Source: Nicotiana tabacum
Taxonomy: Eukaryota > Streptophyta > Magnoliopsida > Solanales > Solanaceae
NCBI RefSeq assembly: GCF_000715075.1
Contig: NC_134089.1
Coordinates: forward strand, 68,492,697-68,556,696
DNA: 64,000 bases
Reading direction: 5' to 3'
Position numbers and translations under genes: made by a program. Under the pieces are notes generated by a model. The model was not told the origin of the DNA and did not search any database. It saw nothing but the letters and a program-made list of their open reading frames with translations. Shown here one piece after another: positions 12,800 through 24,555 of the stretch. Position 1 is the stretch's first letter. Each line of letters begins with the position of its first letter.

Positions 12800-13210
12800 C
12801 TGGTCAAAAGCCGAGTTAGACAGGAATTATCTCATTCTTTCAAATTTTCAAACCTAGAGAACCCTAGAGGCGATTTTCCCAAGAGCCCTTCTTCCCCAAT
12901 TCATTGGAAAGTAATTCTAACCTATTTTTCTTTCAATCATCCATTACATTTCATAAGATTTCAACCTAATCTAGTATTTTCATGGTGTAAATTGGGGGTT
13001 TGGGTAGAATTAGGGATTTTTATAAATTTGAATTTAGACCTCAAGTGAGGTCGTATTTCAAAACAAATTATATAACCGGGCTCGGGGGTGAATGGGTAAT
13101 CGGATTTTGGTTCGAACTTTGGGTTTGGACCAAGCGAGCTCGAATATTTAACGTAAGGCTCGTTCTTATTTATTCTATCTCCTTGTTGTTATATGCTCAT
13201 TGTTATATGG

Positions 13211-13474
13211 TAAGGGAGAGTGTTAATGCATGAAGGGTGATGTCGTGTCGTATTTGAGTGTTAATGCACGAAGGGTGATATCGTGCCACATTATGAGAGT
13301 TAATGCATGAAGAGTGATGTCATGCCATATTTTGAGAGTTAATGTATGAGGGTGATATCATGTCGTATCTATTAATTTATGATGAAAGTGAGAGTAAAAG
13401 CACGAAAGGTGATGTCGTGCCATTATTATTGTTTCATAGTGAGGTTGAGAGTAAAAGCATGAAGAGTGATGTCG
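13211..13474 (+). repeat. GCACGAAGGGTGATGTCGTGCC repeats in LTR B
   Basis: Six imperfect copies of a 40-65 bp unit contain GAGAGTTAATGCATGAAGG followed by GTGATGTCGTGCC. GCACGA and TCGTGC in the unit can pair. This is the family-B second variable module. Confidence 0.72.
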
Positions 13475-14162
13475 AGCAATTTTGTTTATTATGTTTATTC
13501 ATTTTGCTGGTTAAGGGCTTATTGACTGTTTCTTGATATCATTCCCTGATGTACTTATCATATATTGTACCTCTTTCGCATGCCCCTCCCAATAGTACAT
13601 GTTTAGCCATTATTTGTTGGTATGTTGTGCGCATATTGTTATCTACATAGGTTTATTTACATGGGTGTCCTGTCATAGCCTCGTCACTACCTCGTCGAGG
13701 TTAGGCTCGACACTTACGGAATACATTGGGTCAGTTGTACTCATACTACACTATGCACTTCTTGTGCAGATTTTGGTACGGGTCCTAGCTATCCGTAAGG
13801 CGTTTCAACTTGGATTTGCTTTGGAGACTCGAGGTAGATTTGCTAGCATCCAGACCTTGAAGTCCCTTTCCATTTTCCCCTTATTTATTGTTCTTATCAT
13901 TCGAGATAGTTGTACTTATTTCAAACTTTGTATGTAGAAACTTTAGAAGCTCGTGAATTGTGACTCCAGATCTGGGTTGTACTTAGATATTATTGGTTTT
14001 TATGTCATTCCGCATTCAGTTTTAGTTTCATTTCGGCTTAATTGATTTTACTTATTGAAATTGATTGGAATTGGCTTAAAGATCCTCTAACGTTGGCTTG
14101 CCTAGCAAGTAAAATGTTAGGCGTCATCACGGTCCCGAATGTGGGAATTTCGGGTCGTGACA

Positions 14163-14497
14163 TACATCCAACAGTAGCAGCTAAGGTTCTCTTTAAAGTT
14201 CACAAGTTAAGTCTAATCTACTTAAGGGAGATTAGTGAGGGTTCAAAATAGAAGAGCATATGAAGTCATAAAGGACAAACAAGGACATGGAATAATACAA
14301 ATGAATATAAGCACACACAAAGAGCACTTAGCAGAAGTCATGTCCTGGAAGTGTTACTAATAGTATCACCATATAGGCTTCAAGAAAAGGATATTTGTAT
14401 CATCACATTGGAGAAACATGTTAAGCACTTATGGGATACGATTTTAGACATAATGGAACTTAGCATCAATATTCCAGTTGAACAAATGTATCATTAT
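14163..14497. other. Host segment 3 between solo LTR B and element C
   Basis: 335 bp of anonymous sequence, including the right TACAT target copy of B and the left ATTAT target copy of C (14493-14497). No gene is seen. Confidence 0.4.
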
Positions 14498-15099
14498 TAT
14501 AACGACCCGACCAGTCATTTTAAGTATTTGCACTTTGCTCGGTAGTTTACGGGCATGAGTAGCTCCGTATGATATATTAAGACTTATATAAATCGTCGAT
14601 TTTGGTTTTAAGGTTATTCAGAATTGATTTGGATGAATGATTCTCAGCTAGAAGCTTTAAATTTGAAAGGGTTGACCAAATTTGACCTTTTAGTATGTGA
14701 CCTTGGATTGGATTTTCGGAAGTTGGAGTAGGTTCGTTGTCATTTATGACTTTTGTGTAAAATTTGAGGTCAACCGGACGTGTTTTGATAGGTTTCGACA
14801 TCAAATGAGGAATTTAGAAGTTCATAAGTTCTTATGCTTGAATCGATGTGCGATTCGTGTTTTATCCTTGTTAGGGGTGATTTGAGACCCCGAGTAAGTC
14901 CATATTATGTTACGGACTTGTTGGTATATTTGAATGGGATGGCTTGGGTGAGTTTGGGGGCGAGTTTTGAGCGAGTCCGGGCATTTCGACACTCTGATGT
15001 TGTTCCGGAAAATTGGAAGTGTGGACCACATAATTCCATGTGTTGAGGCATATTTTTGAGTGTTGTAGTAGATAAAAAAGGGCAACAACAAATGAAAAT

Positions 15100-15420
15100 G
15101 CGCGAAACGCAGAGGAAAAGTGTGGACTGTGCAATTTTATCTGCGGTCGCACTTCAGGGTGTTCTGCAGGTTCGCTAGTTCGACTTCGGAAGCTTATATC
15201 TTTGATCCACAAGGAATTTAGAGACGATTCAAAAACAAAAGTTGTAGCCCTTCGTGTCTTTCCAATTTTGTAAAGAAATCATCATTTGGATATTTGTACA
15301 GAAAGTTATGGTCATTTTACTGAAGCATGATAGTGGAGAAGCAATGAAGTGCGGCCGCAATATTTTTTATGCGACCGCGTGACTTGGAAATGTGCGACCG
15401 CACTTGGATATGTGTGGACC
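15100..15420. repeat. Palindromic-word cassette in C 5' LTR (TGCGGTCGCA)
   Basis: Words of the type TGCGGTCGCAC or GTGCGACCGCAC form two clusters. The left cluster (15100-15155) is followed by about 190 bp without words. The right cluster (15349-15415) has four (TGCGGCCGCA, TGCGACCGCG, TGCGACCGCA, GTGGACCGCA). It lies just upstream of TATATAA at 15447-15453. The 3' LTR copy lacks most of the right cluster. Confidence 0.72.
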
Positions 15421-15446
15421 GCACATTGAGAGGTCAGAGGGTGTAC

Positions 15447-15453
15447 TATATAA
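15447..15453 (+). promoter_or_regulatory. Putative TATA box of C 5' LTR
   Basis: TATATAA is preceded by GGTCAGAGGGTGTAC and is also present in the 3' LTR at 22354-22360. It follows the palindrome cassette directly, so the LTR transcription start is probably 25-40 bp downstream. Confidence 0.55.
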
Positions 15454-17623
15454 CCGAGGCTTAGGGTATTATTTCATTTTTAGACCTAGAAAGCTCGGTT
15501 TGTGGTAATGTTTTGTGGGTTTTTCAAGAAATTCATCGGGGTAAGTGATTCTAACTCGGATTTGGTTAATATACATGAATATATCATTGTTTTCATCAAT
15601 TAATTAGTATTTTGAGATGAAATTTGGGGGTTTTAGCCTAAAGACTCATAGCATGAATTTTCGAGTTTTGAACATCGATTCGGAGTCGGATTTGAAGGAA
15701 ACTAGAATGGTTGGACTTGTAATTGAATGGTTGTCGGATTTTATGAGTTTTGTTTGGTTCTGAGGCGAAGGCATAGGTGTGATTTTTGGCCGGTTTTGGG
15801 TTTTGACTAAGGATTTGATCTTTATCATTTAAAGTTATTTCCTTGGGCTTTATTTGATGTATTTGAGTTGCTTGTGGCTAGTTCTGAGCCGTTCGGACAT
15901 TGGTACGCGAGATGGCATTTTCAGAGCATCACTTGGCTTGTTCGAGGTAAGTAACTCTTCTAACCTGAGTGTTGAGGGTATGAAAACCTGAATTACATGC
16001 TATGTGATCGATGTTGAGCTGATGCACATGCTAGGTGACGGTCGTGTGGGCGTGCACACTTTGAATTCTGACTCCGTTGTTTCATGGCACTGCTTAGTGG
16101 CCCTATGTTGTTGATATCTTTATTTTTACCCTGTGATTAAGTAATTGAGCTGTCAATCATGCTAGATATCATGTTTAGGCTTTATGCTGATATTGTTAGG
16201 ACCCATAGTGGCCATTTCTTGTTGTCATCTCATTTATTTCATTGATATTTCGTACTCAGTCATATTCATGTATTTATATCATATCTCAATGTCAGTTGTT
16301 GTTTATTGATATATCATATCATTATTGTCGGACTAATTTCATGACATTGTGAGCTCGTGAGTGAGACTAGAGAGATTGAGGATCGAGTAAAGCTAAGAGC
16401 CTGTTATGAGTGACGGTTATAGGATCAGGCTGCACGCCGCAGCATGTTATATTGATTTATGCCTGTATCTGGCTTATGATAGCGTTTGGGCTGTAGGAGC
16501 CTCTTCGGAGTCTGTACACCCCCAGTGAGTGCGGTTGATTATATTGAGAGATGGATCTTCCCTGAACATGGATCTTGTCCGAAGTATTATATACCTAGAG
16601 ATGGATCTTCTCTATGGGGTCGTATTAGCCTTTCTCGGTACTGAGTGATTGATGGTCAGTGATGTATATGTTTTGGGAAGGATCTTCCCTGGGCCGTATG
16701 GGCCATATACATTACCGAGTGGTTGAGCATGATGAGTGAAAAATGTGAGGCAGTGAGATTGAGTACTCTGAGATTGTGAGTACATGATTCATCTCTCAGA
16801 TACATTACATAGGCATGCACACATGACATATAGGTATAGAGATGCATTTTCCTCATGTTGTACGGTATCATGTCATTTATGATTTTTTGCACACATTGAT
16901 ATGTGGGCATAGAGAGGTATTTTAGACTTGCTATCTGGGAAGAAAATAAAACATCTTATTTATTGTGAAAAGGATTTTTGAAAAAATTATAGTTTTCAAA
17001 CTATCTCATATTTTTTGACGATTTCGGTAAAGGATTTGGTATTTTCACTGTTATTCTTGAAAAGCGAAACTATTTTTGGAAAGCTATAAAAAAGCTGAGC
17101 ATTTTGTTTCTGAGTTACTTCCTTATTTATATGCTCTATATTGTTATGGATTATTGTTGGCTATTGGTGTTGGACCCGACCATGTTCCAGCTCGTCACTA
17201 CTTTCAACCTATGATTAAGTTTGTTACTTACCAGTACATGGAGCTGGTTATACTGATACTACACTTCTACAAATTGCATGCAGATGTTGCCTGTTAAGGT
17301 TGTTGTGTATGATAGGAGCTGGATTTGAAGATGTACCTGCATTCCTGTTATAGCTGCCTTTTGTTCATGGTAGCCTTAGATTTATAAAACTCTATTTATG
17401 TACTTTTCAAATAGAAGATGTATTTTTTTCATATTAGCTTTGCAAGCTCTATTCTCAGAAGCTCATGCTTTGTACTACCAGTCCCTGGGAAAGCGTATAA
17501 GATTTAGATAATTCTCTTGCTTAAATTGCCTTATTAAATAATACTGGAATTGGATAGTGTAGTTGGCTTATCTAGCGGATTGGATTAGGTGCCATCACGA
17601 TTGTATTTTGGATCGTGACAAAT

Positions 17624-17635
17624 TGGTATCAGAGC
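17624..17635 (+). promoter_or_regulatory. Primer binding site (tRNA-iMet type) of element C
   Basis: TGGTATCAGAGC starts 3 nt after the LTR end. It is the standard plant PBS complementary to the 3' end of initiator tRNA-Met. Confidence 0.9.
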
Positions 17636-20600
17636 TCTAGGTTCATAGGTTCTACAAGTTATGAGAAGTGCCTAGTAGAGTCTTGCGGATCGATATGATG
17701 ACGTGTATACCTATCTTCGAGAGGCTACAAGGCATTTGGGATATACTTCCCATCTTTTTTTCCTTATCGTGCGACATCGATTCAGCTTAAAGCGTAATCC
17801 TTTGAATTTCCATCCATGCATTTGTATGCACACATGAGCGCTCGGTATCAGCTGTGCATCGACGATTTACGATTCCAGGGATGAGGTGCGAGATGTGATT
17901 TTAGTATGTTGATGATGGGCCAGTCTGGAGCACTTGAGGCCGGGTTTTAACTGTAGCTTGAGCATAGATATGTTGATTGTGTGAGCACGTGCTTTTGAAC
18001 TTAAATGTCCGGTAGCGTCCCTATGAGTGGAGTTTATTACTAGATGAGTGGCCAGATTGCTATATGATGAGTATGATATGACTATGGTTGTGTTCAAACA
18101 TATTGGATTTGACGAAAAAAGTTTTATTGAGATGTAAATTGGGTACTTGATTTGCGTATAGTCTCGAGTTATGGGTGTATTGAAGGATCTTTCACGTTGT
18201 TTAGTTGAGGAGTGAAGTAGATTTTCATGTCGTGATATGAGTTCAGACTCAGAAAGATTAAGTGATTGCATAATAGTTATGACTGGTGAAGGGTATAAAG
18301 AGATGTTAGTTTGAGGCAAAGCAGATGGGTTATCTCCTGCGGGGTGTCCTAAGGTTTGTGTGATCCCTATGTTGTTTTGTAGAGAGTTCTCTTTTACTAG
18401 TGAATTATGTGTTGAAATTTGAGTTTGGATCGCTTATGAGAGTTGGCTTGACTGTTACAAGGGCGAATGCGAGATTTGCAGATGATTTGAGTTATTAGAC
18501 GGTTTGTGATACATGAGCTTAGGAAGAATTTAGTTGAATCCTATTGTGGTATTATGCCTCATATGGGGGTGGATATTGTAAGTTATCAAATGCTTTATTC
18601 CTTGGCTTTGAGACAAGTGGGGGAGTCTGCTATCGACGGGGAGATTGCACGATTATGTGTTGTATGAGTTTCGGTTTGACTTGTGAATAAGTTATGTTCT
18701 GTAGAGGGTGAGATCGAGGATGACTCGAGTAAAGGAATTTCTGGATACGGGTTGTATTATGCTCTGAGGGTATATGGGAAACATTTAATGATTGAGTTAT
18801 TATTCGTAAGGGATGTAGTATGCATAAAGTAGGGGTTCACTCGGTTGCTTTGGAGCGTGGATTACTTCCTTGGGTGTTGTTATGCTAATGGGGCACAGTT
18901 CGTTTGGTCGGCTTGGTCAGTTTAATTGAGATTTGAGTAGATTGGAAGACTCTCGAGAATGGTTCTAAGGAATTCAAGATTTATATGTGGCAATTGAGAA
19001 TTTTGCAGATTTGCATATGCCTAGAATTAGAGAGTTACATTGGATGGTATCGAGACTCGTAGTATTTCTACATCATTATGGATTCTACACTTCAGTATCA
19101 GGAAGGAAAAAGGAACAGCTTTAAATTCTCAAAAGGTCTCTTCAGAGTAGGTATCCCAGTTGTGGTACTTTTGGGGTGCTTAAAGAGCATTTAACGGCTT
19201 ATGAGCCTTAGGGTAGTATGGTCTTATGTTAGGTCTCGTAGGGCAAGTTTTGGTTAAGGATAGCAGTGTTCTAGCGAGGTTAAGTATCAATTTGAAGGCA
19301 ATTCGGGAAGAACCCGGAGAGTTAGGACAACTTGATAGTAGGTTAGATCAGCACAATAATGGATGTAATCGGTTCCTTGGGCACTTACGATGTGGCTAGT
19401 CTCTACAGGTGTTTTGTGGTATTGCTCTTGGGTCTTTGGTGACCTGCATGGCTTGGCTGAGTTAGAGAGATTTAGTTCTGATGGCTTGACTAGGTGCAAA
19501 TGAGTTTCTAAGAGTTCTCAATGGTTTCTACCACGGTTCGAGGAGTATATTTCCTACTAGCGTGAGGAGCATGTGATGTATAGTGATTTTCTTCTGATGA
19601 AATCAAATGGAAAGTTCTTGGCTAATTGAGTATGTAGTTGCTTGTGACTCGGAGTGGATTATGAAGTTCTCGTATTTTCATATGATGGCATGGTATATGC
19701 GGTATGTTGTGTGGCATCGAGATTTAAATGTACAAGGTCACAAGTTAGTTTTGGAGAGAAGGACATGAATTCTTAGGCAACATGGACGATCTCAGATGAC
19801 TAAATAGATGATATTACTATTTGATATGGGTTGATGAGAGTGTACATTTCGAAGGGGCATTGTATTTTGATTTATGGATACTTTATCGGTATCGTGACAC
19901 CCTCCTAGTTTATCGACTGTTGATATTCAAATCTTGCTTTGTGGCACGAAAGAATAATAGAAGTATTTATCATGGGATAATCGTGTATGGGAGATGTGTT
20001 AGATATTCGGGCGGTAGAGTTGGATCAGACATAGTGATTCGTTTGTTCTATGAATTTGGAGACTGGTAGTTTTGAGGAGCAAATTGTTTCGTGGTGAGGG
20101 ACTGTGAAATTGTGGCCAAATCTAGTCAGAAGATGGCATGTGTCATGGTTGGGTCATTATGGATCTTCGGAGAGTTATTTATCTATTTGTGGATGACTAG
20201 AGTCGATTTGGGGGTCCATTGGTAGGCCCAATTAGGATGTGTATCCTACAATGCATCGAATTGGTTGGCTCTATACTGCTATTGTTTAGGGATGTGCCAT
20301 TCGGTTGTTATTGAGCTTATTTGTGTTCTGAAATGATCTGTGAGTTACTTTTCTATGCTACGGGGAGTTGTGATTTCGTTGGTTATATTCACACATGGTG
20401 CGGTTCTATTTGGGCTTTATAGCGAAATTTGCGCGAGATGGGTATTTGAGTAATGCATGATTGATTGCGCATTGGTTGTGTTCTTTAGGGCTTGTGTGGC
20501 ATTGCATCATTTGCTTCTCCATGGTTATGGTAATGCACTTTGGTAACTTGATGTCGAATATCACGTGGTTATGGATTTTGAGCAAGGTGGCTTGAAGTAT

Positions 20601-21472
20601 ATGCCATGGACCAGGATTTGGATGAGGTCACGCATTGTATCAGGGTTATGTTGAGGTACGAACCTTTGTGTTAGATCCGTGTGATGGTCCTACGATGTGT
20701 GATGGATTTTCAACATTTTGTTGGGGCAGTACTTGTTAAGCTTACGGGACTGTTCTCTCGCTTGAGTCATTTTCTATAATTTGAGTACATGTGGATTGCT
20801 GCTTACTGGTGCACGGATTGCACATGTTGTGGCCTTAGACTGTATTGAAGTGGAATGTCACTAGAGTGATTATGTTAGATGCGATGAGGTCATCGTACCT
20901 AGAATGGGTGCTATCAGATCTGATTGCGGTATATTTGGAAGGATATTGTTGTTGATCAGCTTAGAAATTTGCTATAGTTCCTATAGAAGGAGAGGGAGTT
21001 CCACAATTGGTTGATCTGATGAATGGTTATGAGTTTCTGTATATTTCTTTCATCATCTCCAATATACAATGGTTTTAGAACGAGGCTTTGTTTGATATGA
21101 GATTTATTACTGGTATTGGGTTATTTTGAGCAGTTACTGTGATTAGAAATTATCACTATGAGTATTTGAGTTATGCGGTATATCATGTGATTAAATCTTG
21201 GGTTATGATTACGGCTTGATACAACTTGTTTAGACTTATACAGTGTGTAGATGCGAGATTCTGATCTTATGGAAAATTCCAGGTGTTGGAAATTTGGTTC
21301 TAAGGTTTATGGGCTAGGATGAATTATGAAATTTCAGTTATGTTGTGTTATCAGACCTATATGGGATAGGGTGATGTGAGATCACCCCCCGGGTATGTGC
21401 ATGTTAAGGTTACACGGTGATTTGGTGGCTTTTGGAACAACTATGGGCATGCTAGAGGACGAACACATATTT

Positions 21473-21485
21473 AAGTGGGGGAGAA
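21473..21485 (+). promoter_or_regulatory. Polypurine tract of element C
   Basis: AAGTGGGGGAGAA directly precedes the 3' LTR. Element D has AAGTGGGAGAGAA in the same place. It is the likely primer for plus-strand synthesis. Confidence 0.8.
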
Positions 21486-24400
21486 TGTAACGATCCGACC
21501 AGTCGTTTTAAGCATTTGCACTTCGCTCGGTAGTTTACGGGCATGAGTAGCTCCATATGATGTATTATGACTTATGTGAATTGTCGGTTTTGGTTTTCAG
21601 GTTATTCGGAATTGATTTGGAAGAATGATTCTCAACTAGAAGCTTTAAATTTGAAATGGTTGACCAATTTTGACTTTTTAGTATGTGACCTCGGATTGGA
21701 TTTCCAAATGTTGGAGTAGGTTCATGGTTTCATTTATGACTTGTGTCAATCGGACGTGTTTTGATAGGTTTCGACATCGAAGGAGGAATTTAGAAGTTCA
21801 TAAGTTCTTATGCTTAAATCGATTGCGATTCATGTTTTATCCTTGTTAGGGGTGATTTGAGACCCCGAGTAACTCCATATTATGTTATGGGACTTGTTGG
21901 CATATTTGAATGGGACCCCGAATGGCTCGGGTGAGTTTCGAGGTGAGTTTTGAGCGAGTCCGGGCATTTCAGCACTCTGATGTTGTTCCGGAACATTGGA
22001 ATTGCGGACCACACAATTCCATGTGCTGAGGCACATTTTTTAGTGCTGTAGTAGATGAAAAAGTGCAACAACGGATGAAAATGCGCAGATCGCAGAGGAA
22101 AAGTGCATACCGCACAATTTATCTGCGGCCACACTTCAGGGTGTTCTGCAGGTTCGCTGGTCCGACTTCGGAAGCTAATATCTTTTGATCCACAAGGAAT
22201 TTGAAGATGATTCAAAAACGAATGTTATAGATCTTTGTATCTAGTTTCTAGAAAGATAAAGAAATTCATTATTTGGACATTTGCACAGAAAGTTATGGTC
22301 ATTTATTGAAGCCAAGTAGTGCGGACCGCGCATTAGGAGGTCAGAGGGTGTACTATATAACCGAGGCTTAGGGTATTATTTCATTTTTGAACCTAGAGAG
22401 CTCGGTTTGTGGCGATTATTCGTGGGGTTTTCAAGAAATTCATCGGGGTAAGTGATTCTAACTCGGATTTGGTTAATATACATGAATATATCATTGTTTT
22501 CATTATTTAATTAGTATTTTGAGATGAAAATTGGGGGGGGGGGGGGGGTTAAGCCTAAAGTCTCATATAGTGAATTTTTGAGTTTTGAACATCGATTCGG
22601 AGTCAGATTTGAGTGAAACTAGCATGGTTGGACTCCTAATTGAATGGGTTGTCGGATTTTGTGAGTTTTGTTTGGTTATGAGGCGCGGGATCGGGTGTGA
22701 TTTTTGGCCGGTTTTGGGTTTTGACTAAGGATTTGATCTTTACCATTTGAAATTATTTCCTTGGACTTTATTTGATGTATTTGAGTTGTTTGTGGCTAGT
22801 TTTGAGTCGTTCGGAGGTCAGTACGCATGAGATGGCATTATCGGAGCATTGCTTGGCCATCTCGGTATTGGAGTTAGCTTATTCAAGGTAAGTAACTCTT
22901 CTAAACTTAGTGTTGAGGGTATGAAACCCCGAATTACGTGCTATGTGATCAATGTTGAGGTGAGCATATGCTAGGTGACGGGCATGTGGGCCTGCACCCT
23001 GTGAATTGTGACTCCTTTGTTTCATGGCACTGCTTAGTGGCCATATGTTGTTGATATCTGTATTTTTACCCTATGAATAAGTAACTGAGCTGTCAATCAT
23101 GCTAGATATCATGTTTAGGCTTTATGTTGACATTATGAGGACCCATAGTGGCCATTTCTTGTTGTCATCTTACTGATTTCATTGATATTTCGTACTCAGT
23201 CATATTCATGCATTAATATCACATCACAATCTTAGTTGTTGTTTATTGATACATCATATCATTATTGTAGGGCTAGTTCATGACATTGTGAGCCCGTGAG
23301 TGAGACTGGAGAGATTGATAACTGAGTAAGGCTGAGAGACTGATTATGAGTAACAATATAAGATCGGGCTGCACGCCGCAGCATGTTATATTGATTTATG
23401 CATGGATCTGGCTTATAATAGCGCTTAGGCTATAGGATCTCCTCCGGAGTCTGTATACACCCCTAGTAAGTGTGGTTGATTATATTTAGGGATGAATCTT
23501 GCCTGTACACGAATCTTGTCCGAAGCATTATATACCTGAAAATGGATATTCTCCATGGGGCCGGATTGGTCTTCCTCGGTACTTAGTGACTGATGGTCAG
23601 TGATGTGTATGTTTCGGGATGAATCTTCCCTGGGTCGTATGGACCATATACAGTACCGAGTGGTTGAGCATGATGAGTGAAAAGTGTGAGGCATTGAGAT
23701 TGAGTACTCTGAGAGTGTGAGTACATGATTTATCTCTGAGATACATAGCATAGGCATGCATACATGACATACAGGCATAAAGATACATTTTTTCTCATGA
23801 TGTACGGTATCACGTCATTCATGAGTTTTTACACACATTGAGATGTGGGAATAGAGAGGTATTTCACACTTGCTATCTGGAAAGAAAATGAAAATTGTGA
23901 AAAGGATTTTTGGAAAAATTATAGTTTTCAAACTATCTCACATTTTTCGACTATTTCGGTAAAGGATTTGGGGTTTTCACTGTTATTCTTGAAAAAAGCG
24001 AAACTATTTTCGAAAAGCTGTGAAAAAGTTGAGCCTTTTGTTTTTGAGTTACTTCCTTATTTATATGCTCTAAATTATTATGGATTGTTGTTGGCTATTG
24101 GTGTTGGACCCGACTATGTTCCAGCTCGTCACTACTTTCAATCTAATGTTAGGTTTGTTACTTACCAGTACATGGAGTCAGTTGTACTAATACTATATTT
24201 CTGCACATTGCGTGCAGTTATTGGCTGTTGAGGGTTGTTGTATTCGATGGGAGCTGGATTTGAAGATTTACCTGCGTTCCTGTTGTAGCTGCCTCTTGTT
24301 CATGGTAATCTTAGATTTATAAAACTCTGTTTATGTACTTTTCAAATAGAAGATGTATTTTTTTCATGTCAGCTTTGTAAAACTCTATCCTTAGAAGCTC

Positions 24401-24555
24401 ATGATTTGTACTATCAGTCCTTGGGAAAGTGTCTAAGATTTAGATAATTCTCTTGTTCAAATTGCCTTATTAAATATTATTGGGATTAGATAATGTAGTT
24501 GGCTTACCTGGCGGGTTGATGTGCCATCACAATTAGTGAATTTTGGGTCGTGACA
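21486..24555 (+). mobile_element. 3' LTR of element C
   Basis: A 3070-bp LTR runs from TGTAACGATCCGACCAG to TTGGGTCGTGACA. It is collinear with the 5' LTR and has many substitutions and several indels. One is a loss of about 80 bp inside the palindrome cassette near 22315. Another is a 16-17 bp G run at about 22533-22549, where the 5' LTR has five Gs. Donor-like sites lie at 22448 and 22888, and an acceptor-like CAG ends at 24217. Confidence 0.87.

Larger units (their letters stand above)
11828..14162 (+). mobile_element. Solo LTR B (Ty3-type)
   Basis: A 2335-bp LTR begins TGTGATGACCTGATAGG and ends TTCGGGTCGTGACA. Exact 5-bp target duplications TACAT flank it at 11823-11827 and 14163-14167. 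It has no internal region. It contains a palindrome cassette (12559-12799), a repeated GTGATGTCGTGCC module (13211-13474), the GAGGTTAGGCTCGACACTTA block and an acceptor-like TTCTTGTGCAG ending at 13769. The 180-codon ORF at 12506-13048 spans the cassette and has no recognisable domain; I treat it as chance. Confidence 0.88.
14498..17620 (+). mobile_element. 5' LTR of element C
   Basis: A 3123-bp LTR starts TATAACGACCCGACCAG (the 3' copy has TGTAACG, so TG became TA) and ends GGATCGTGACA. It holds a palindrome cassette (15100-15420), TATATAA at 15447, donor-like GTAAGTG at 15541 and GTAAGTA at 15947, GATGGATCTTCCC repeats (about 16546-16690) and an acceptor-like GCATGCAG ending at 17283. Confidence 0.85.
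17621..21485 (+). other. Non-coding internal domain of element C
   Basis: 3865 bp between the LTRs. The first 150 bp (AGAGTCTTGCGGATCG, TATCTTCGAGAGGCTACAAG) and the last 40 bp (GGACGAACACATATTTAAG) are clearly shared with element D. The middle reads as G/T-rich sequence with many stops in all frames. No retroviral motif was found. Confidence 0.65.
14498..24555 (+). mobile_element. Element C: complete two-LTR, apparently non-coding retrotransposon (LARD-like)
   Basis: A 10.06-kb element has two LTRs of about 3.1 kb, a PBS, a 3.9-kb internal region and a PPT. The target duplication ATTAT is present at 14493-14497 and 24556-24560. The internal region has no ORF with a gag, protease, RT, RNase H or integrase motif on either strand; the longest minus ORF (17867-18319) has no recognisable domain. 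Long LTRs with a conserved non-coding interior fit the large retrotransposon derivative (LARD) concept, in which proteins come from another element. Alternatively it is an autonomous element so decayed that coding cannot be read by eye. Confidence 0.82.

Noticed and set aside
12506..13048. 180-codon ORF on the plus strand
   Set aside because: It runs through the TCGCAATTGCGA cassette of a solo LTR, has no domain, and the equivalent LTRs have no matching frame.
17867..18319. 150-codon minus-strand ORF in the element C interior
   Set aside because: No recognisable domain and no matching frame noticed in the related element D interior.
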